A DNA stretch of 64,000 nucleotides from Brevibacillus dissolubilis (GTDB taxonomy: Bacteria; Bacillota; Bacilli; Brevibacillales; Brevibacillaceae), in NCBI RefSeq assembly GCF_006170445.1, contig NZ_VCNA01000010.1:1-64000 (forward strand). Reading direction: 5' to 3'. This document shows positions 61,401 through 64,000 of the stretch, one piece after another (position 1 is the stretch's first letter; each line of letters opens with the position of its first letter). Under the pieces are notes generated by a model. It worked only from the letters and a program-made list of their open reading frames with translations. It searched no databases and was not told the DNA's origin. A program made the translations under genes and the position numbers.

Positions 61401-62239
61401 TTTACGAGATCTCCAAGGAGGAGTACGACCGTATCGACGTCGACCCTGATTGGACCGGGGATAATCTGGCGATGAAGTACCCTTACGTGGATAACACCAA
61501 GACGATCCCGACACCGAGAACCATCCGCGTAGGTGACCTGATCTCGACGGAGTTAAAAGAACCTGTCCCAACATCGGCAGCGGCGGAGAAGCTGGTACTC
61601 AACGTGGGGAGAGTTCTCCCGACGGAAGCGCGAACCATCAAACGGGTCGAGGACAGAGACCAGGCGATCACCTATACGGGTACCTGGCAGAACAATGGAA
61701 ATGGCTCGAATGGCAGCTGGACTTTTAATGTGGATGGCAATGGATCGGCAGAGCTGACCTTTGTCGGTACAGGGATTCGCTGGTACGGCTATAAAGACCC
61801 GGAGGCGGGGATTGCCAATATCTACATCGACGACATTTTCATCGGACAGGTAGATCAGTATGGGGAACCAACTGATACCAACTACCATATGAACTTCGAG
61901 AAATTGGATCTGCCTTATGGTCAGCATAAGATCAAGATTGCGGCGACGAAATTCTTCAATCCGGATTCTTATGCCTATACCTGCGCATTGATTGACCATT
62001 TCGAAGTGATCACCGACGAGACCCCGGCCACTTTCAAAGTAGAAGCCTGCAACAATGCCTATGACGAAACGCCGACATGGGAGGATGTGACCTACGCGGT
62101 TCTCAACGGCGGATATCATCTCTTTTCCAACAAGAGCAAAACCGCTGAGAACTGGGGGATTAATCTCCGCATCACGGTTACAGCCAATGGTACGTATAGC
62201 CCGATTGAGATTGACGGCTTCGGACTCGCATACGAATAG
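58472..62239 (+). CDS. large tail fibre/receptor-binding protein with FN3-like repeats
   Basis: 1255 residues. The first ~245 residues are Asn/Ser/Tyr-rich with repeated short strands (propeller-like) and are A/T-rich in DNA. Then come at least three FN3-like repeats (about 246-350, 351-455, 456-560), two of them close paralogues sharing AYQIEVYNN and TIYKWRVKTWD/TYKWRIKTWD. Carbohydrate-binding-like beta-sandwich domains (about 625-800 and 855-980) and a C-terminal jelly-roll-like region follow. It likely recognises cell-wall glycans. GTG start 58472 after AGGAGG. Confidence 0.8.
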   Translation: MPISFRLIGTYTLSGSNGNLMTVGASRSRSHFNNASYTYYSDNNNIISGSHSWNANSPNFPAIGYYQGSQYDPMSDTFIRNNSGTIAEYNSNNTLIRSMSITSTISGYHQYDGIITGLCGEPYFYYYRYNTGQLYRINRDMTGTPVLVCTVQTGYVSHSWAAGGFFHKDFLYLRNGSVINEFRISDGVYTRQAVTGLQAANSPYPFVTYYPSQVFGITFYFTVADYSGIDYQLYEINLGQLSVPTITSPKGTAVAPAYTSSQTPALQWSYSDADGDAQKAYQIEVYNNSTGALVCTTNRVNSTASSWTYSGATLNWFTTYKWRIKTWDALEGESAWSDYSYFIPNRAPTTPGITAPRGTSTVPVLVPTLTPVMQWTFADPDPGDTPTAYQIEVYNNAGTLVHNTGKVTSTALSWTYNGTALTWNTIYKWRVKTWDIASMEGVWSDYNFFRTNRPPTATNITGASSVDFPIGLGKTPRLHFQYSDPEVDTLKSFNIKIFRASDNVVVVNKSVTTNQSYYDVIVTELQADTIYGWQVQPTDIMGYQATAFSTPTYFYTNMLPETPILLSPPDNIRTNTKPTFEASINNDLEADYQHFKLQLAEDDQFTVGVHNYDTSIQKTGWEVYDGSKWVAFPTGGVRRVKQLVVDPSFELGSMEWAKLWDYMEEPAANDAIDTKATPLTGKRALRIVNNSGTSGLGVQHILAGWKPGDRLKVTAKVFAVRVGTQARINIDVLGENYDPEGIVITSPTTKYETYSFEAPLPAMDLNNLSVRIFVDGGNPANTEFWVDDITVEVIQPATYEKVRFTPQNDLIEGKTYYWRIAPIDGYTGTLGYYTDKRVLTNLFGSAGNLESFTNNTFAGFDHHYDVGAATLQKSTTDFLYGSASAKLVNTIADNYARLARQVTLTRGKYYLFMADVKSDVADVTINVASFFGKPLGKTNMWQTIYTKCPGVGRKDWAVIYANNTAEQQTTYIDGIRFYEISKEEYDRIDVDPDWTGDNLAMKYPYVDNTKTIPTPRTIRVGDLISTELKEPVPTSAAAEKLVLNVGRVLPTEARTIKRVEDRDQAITYTGTWQNNGNGSNGSWTFNVDGNGSAELTFVGTGIRWYGYKDPEAGIANIYIDDIFIGQVDQYGEPTDTNYHMNFEKLDLPYGQHKIKIAATKFFNPDSYAYTCALIDHFEVITDETPATFKVEACNNAYDETPTWEDVTYAVLNGGYHLFSNKSKTAENWGINLRITVTANGTYSPIEIDGFGLAYE

Positions 62240-62256
62240 AACAGGAGTGATCCATT

Positions 62257-62718
62257 TTGCGCGTACTCAAATCTACGGATTTAAGCACCCTGCGCGCCGA
62301 ACAGGAGCAGCAAGCCCGCCAGCTAAAATGGCGGGAACTCCTCTCGCGCAAGCAACAGGGCCAAGATATCTCTGATGAACTGACAGACTTTCTCTCTACC
62401 AAAGAGGAAGTCTATCTTTTTTTCGCTGACTTGTTCACGCATCCGTACCGCCAGACTGCTGTACTGGATGCACTGGAGACACAGGTTGACCTCGTAACCG
62501 ACCTGACTCTTATTCTGGCCGAGCAGCTCAATCCATCTCTCACCGAAGCCCAGCAAAAGGCGGTGCAGGCGATCAAAAACCAGCTCCTGCCGCTTCGGGC
62601 CATCGCGTTGTCTGAGGCAGCCGACAACTACCGCTTCGCCAATCTGCTTGCGCAAAAAGAGCAGACGCGCAGCCTGCAGGAAGAGTACTTCCTATTAAAG
62701 GAGGCCAAATCAGAGTGA
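62257..62718 (+). CDS. tail protein, coiled-coil, unknown
   Basis: 153 residues, almost wholly helical, starting MRVLKSTDLSTLRAEQEQQARQLKWRELL. No family recognised. TTG start chosen with AGGAGTG upstream. It overlaps the next gene by four bases and lies between fibre and lysis genes, so it may be a fibre chaperone. Confidence 0.62.
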   Translation: MRVLKSTDLSTLRAEQEQQARQLKWRELLSRKQQGQDISDELTDFLSTKEEVYLFFADLFTHPYRQTAVLDALETQVDLVTDLTLILAEQLNPSLTEAQQKAVQAIKNQLLPLRAIALSEAADNYRFANLLAQKEQTRSLQEEYFLLKEAKSE

Positions 62719-63176
62719 CCCATCTTCAACGCTTCGACCTTCTGTTCGTGAAGGGGGAGTCTGTCATCGGGCGTACGATCCGCCGGGTGACGGGCTCTCC
62801 CTATTCTCATGTCGCCATCGTGCTAGATCCATGGCATGTGGCGGAGACGGACTGGCGCTATCCGCTCAAGGTGCGTCATCTCAATTATCCACGCGGTACG
62901 TACGATGTCTTCCGCTATCAGGGAGAGCTGTTTCACACCCAGATGATGGCGATGGATGATTTTTTGCATATGCACATCTCCACCCCGTATGACCTCGTAC
63001 AGACCGTCACGAACGGATTGAATCTCTTATGTGGTACACCGGTTATCAACGATCATGGGCGCATGAACTGTACCGAGTTTGCCGCCCGTATGTTCGGTGC
63101 AGCCGGGGTTCTGATGCCCGCCGTGATCACACCGGGTGAATTTTCGCAGCATCCGCAGTTTCGAAAAATCGCCTGA
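62715..63176 (+). CDS. permuted NlpC/P60-type (YiiX-like) hydrolase
   Basis: 153 residues. FDLLFVKGESVIGRTIRRVTGSPYSHVAIVLDP has the SHVAI histidine motif, and MNCTEFAARMFG near 117-128 carries the cysteine, the order expected for the permuted papain-like YiiX/YaeF group. Possible role: cleavage of peptidoglycan or lipid links in entry or lysis. The GTG start overlaps the previous stop (GTGA). Confidence 0.7.
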   Translation: MTHLQRFDLLFVKGESVIGRTIRRVTGSPYSHVAIVLDPWHVAETDWRYPLKVRHLNYPRGTYDVFRYQGELFHTQMMAMDDFLHMHISTPYDLVQTVTNGLNLLCGTPVINDHGRMNCTEFAARMFGAAGVLMPAVITPGEFSQHPQFRKIA

Positions 63177-63284
63177 TGGTTCAGGAGGTACTTGCCGCAA
63201 CAGCCGGGTAATCGGCATGCCGGGTGCCTGCTGCAGTCAGCCGCTATTATCATCCAAACATCATTCTGGGAAAGGAGAGAGTAC

Positions 63285-63704
63285 GTGAACGAGTACATCC
63301 TCAAATTCATCGTTGCTTTTTTTGGTACAGTCACAACTTACATGTTTGGAGGTTGGTCGCCTTTGCTGGAAGTTCTTGCATGGCTTGTCATCATTGATTA
63401 TGCAACTGGCGTGTACGCCGCGTTTGTCGAGAAGAAACTCTCCAGCAACGAAGGCTTTAAGGGACTTGGCAAAAAGGTACTGATTTTTTTCCTTGTCGCT
63501 GCCGCCCATAAGATGGATATCGCGCTCGGCACGCCGGGCTTCTTAGGTACGATTACCATCTACTTCTACATCGCCAACGAAGGGCTTTCACTGCTCGAAA
63601 ACGGCACCCGCGCCGGTCTGCCTGTCCCAGGTGCACTGCGCTCCGCTCTAATCCAACTCAAAAAACGTTCCGACCAGCATAATGACAACAAGGGGAGAGA
63701 GTAG
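63285..63704 (+). CDS. holin (phage holin / toxin-secretion type)
   Basis: 139 residues with three or four hydrophobic helices (about 6-27, 30-47, 65-82 and 90-106) and a basic tail. The LLEVLAWLVIIDYATGVYAAFVEKKLSSNEGFKGLGKKV segment is typical of the TIGR01593/phage_holin_4 family. It forms membrane lesions letting the endolysin reach the wall. GTG 63285 is taken for AAAGGAGAG upstream. The 108-bp gap before it contains a CGGCATGCCG palindrome. Confidence 0.88.
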   Translation: MNEYILKFIVAFFGTVTTYMFGGWSPLLEVLAWLVIIDYATGVYAAFVEKKLSSNEGFKGLGKKVLIFFLVAAAHKMDIALGTPGFLGTITIYFYIANEGLSLLENGTRAGLPVPGALRSALIQLKKRSDQHNDNKGRE

Positions 63705-63705
63705 C

Positions 63706-64000
63706 ATGGATCTGAACACCCTGTTGCAAAAAAGCGAACCCCGTCTCAAAGGTCTCCATCCTAAGATCAGACAGGCAGCCCAAGAGCTGATCCGCCGTGC
63801 TCATGCACAAGGGATTTTCGTCCTGATCACACAGGGATTGCGAAGTATGGACCAGCAGGCCGAGATCTATGCTCAAGGTCGTACCAAGCCGGGTCGAATC
63901 GTCTCTTATGCCAAACCTGGATATTCGTATCACAACTATGGATTGGCCATAGATTACTGTCTGCTCGATGACTGTGGCAAAGCAGTCTGGACCGTCAACC
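63706..64000 (+). CDS. endolysin, M15/VanY-like peptidase (partial)
   Basis: Starts ATG 63706 after GGGGAGAG and runs off the window; 98 residues are visible. QGLRSMDQQAEIYAQGRTKPGRIVSYAKPGYSYHNYGLAIDY has the conserved H-x-x-G-x-A-x-D metal signature of L-Ala-D-Glu or D,D-peptidases of the M15 family (CwlK-like). It lies 1 base after the holin stop, so both should be expressed together to lyse the host. Confidence 0.88.
   Translation, partial: MDLNTLLQKSEPRLKGLHPKIRQAAQELIRRAHAQGIFVLITQGLRSMDQQAEIYAQGRTKPGRIVSYAKPGYSYHNYGLAIDYCLLDDCGKAVWTVN

Overview
The window looks like chromosome of a spore-forming, mid-GC Bacillota (Bacillales; possibly a Tumebacillus or Alicyclobacillaceae relative, which is an inference from gene content only). 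The pointers are the sporulation-associated prkA-yhbH pair, Gram-positive lipoproteins and strong AGGAGG ribosome binding sites, a trp leader that reads as a TRAP-binding site, a LexA/DinR box of the Bacillus type, and a PBSX/skin-like prophage.

Layout. 1-1342: 3' end of a 23S rRNA gene followed by twelve tRNA genes, with no 5S gene between the 23S end and the first tRNA. 1523-10187: housekeeping genes (NCS2 nucleobase permease, B3/4-domain protein, rnhA-queG-ogt, a sugar-nucleotide-type epimerase, a secreted-type amidase, trmL, a HAD hydrolase) and a 30-residue membrane microprotein with its own promoter, RBS and terminator. 10460-13534: prkA and yhbH. 13602-17100: small membrane proteins and a secreted lipase with calcium-type repeats plus a membrane partner. 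17198-26349: a beta-1,3-glucan utilisation locus (secreted GH81 laminarinase, GH1 beta-glucosidase, binding-protein ABC importer without its ATPase, LacI regulator). Two promoters in it carry near-identical CGAAAnCGTTTTCG operators placed at the predicted +1. 26558-29958: a stripped-down copper-amine-oxidase-like catalytic domain, a secreted HELGH metalloprotease and a lipoprotein. 29980-32349: stand-alone trpBA behind a leader with ten GAG triplets, an antiterminator and an intrinsic terminator. 32675-33914: a secreted bulb-type lectin and a small membrane-anchored protein.

34031-64000 is a PBSX/skin-type contractile-tail prophage, cut by the window end inside the endolysin gene. It begins with a structured 229-bp inverted-repeat element, then a SigA promoter with a LexA box at about +8 driving an ArpU-like late regulator. 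Two 100-bp copies of one promoter module follow, gapless and identical at 77 of 100 positions by hand count. Each carries a CAAC-N5-GTTG palindrome exactly 76 bp upstream of an extended -10, and each is followed at once by an intrinsic terminator. One copy precedes the terminase and portal genes, the other the prohead protease, capsid and tail genes. Between them lies a cargo cassette: a Mu-F-type minor head protein fused to a C-terminal HNH/His-Me-finger nuclease, a SMI1/KNR4 (SUKH) immunity gene and a strong terminator. The tail genes include a canonical A AAA AAC -1 frameshift site in the tail-assembly chaperone and a mosaic 1255-residue fibre. Holin and M15-type endolysin genes close the window.

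The most novel-looking system is the prophage circuit: SOS-controlled ArpU regulator, duplicated activator or antitermination-type late promoters, and a capsid-tethered toxin with its immunity protein bracketed by the two promoter copies. No integrase, replication genes or lysogeny repressor are visible before the late genes, which fits a domesticated PBSX-like element but cannot be settled within this window.
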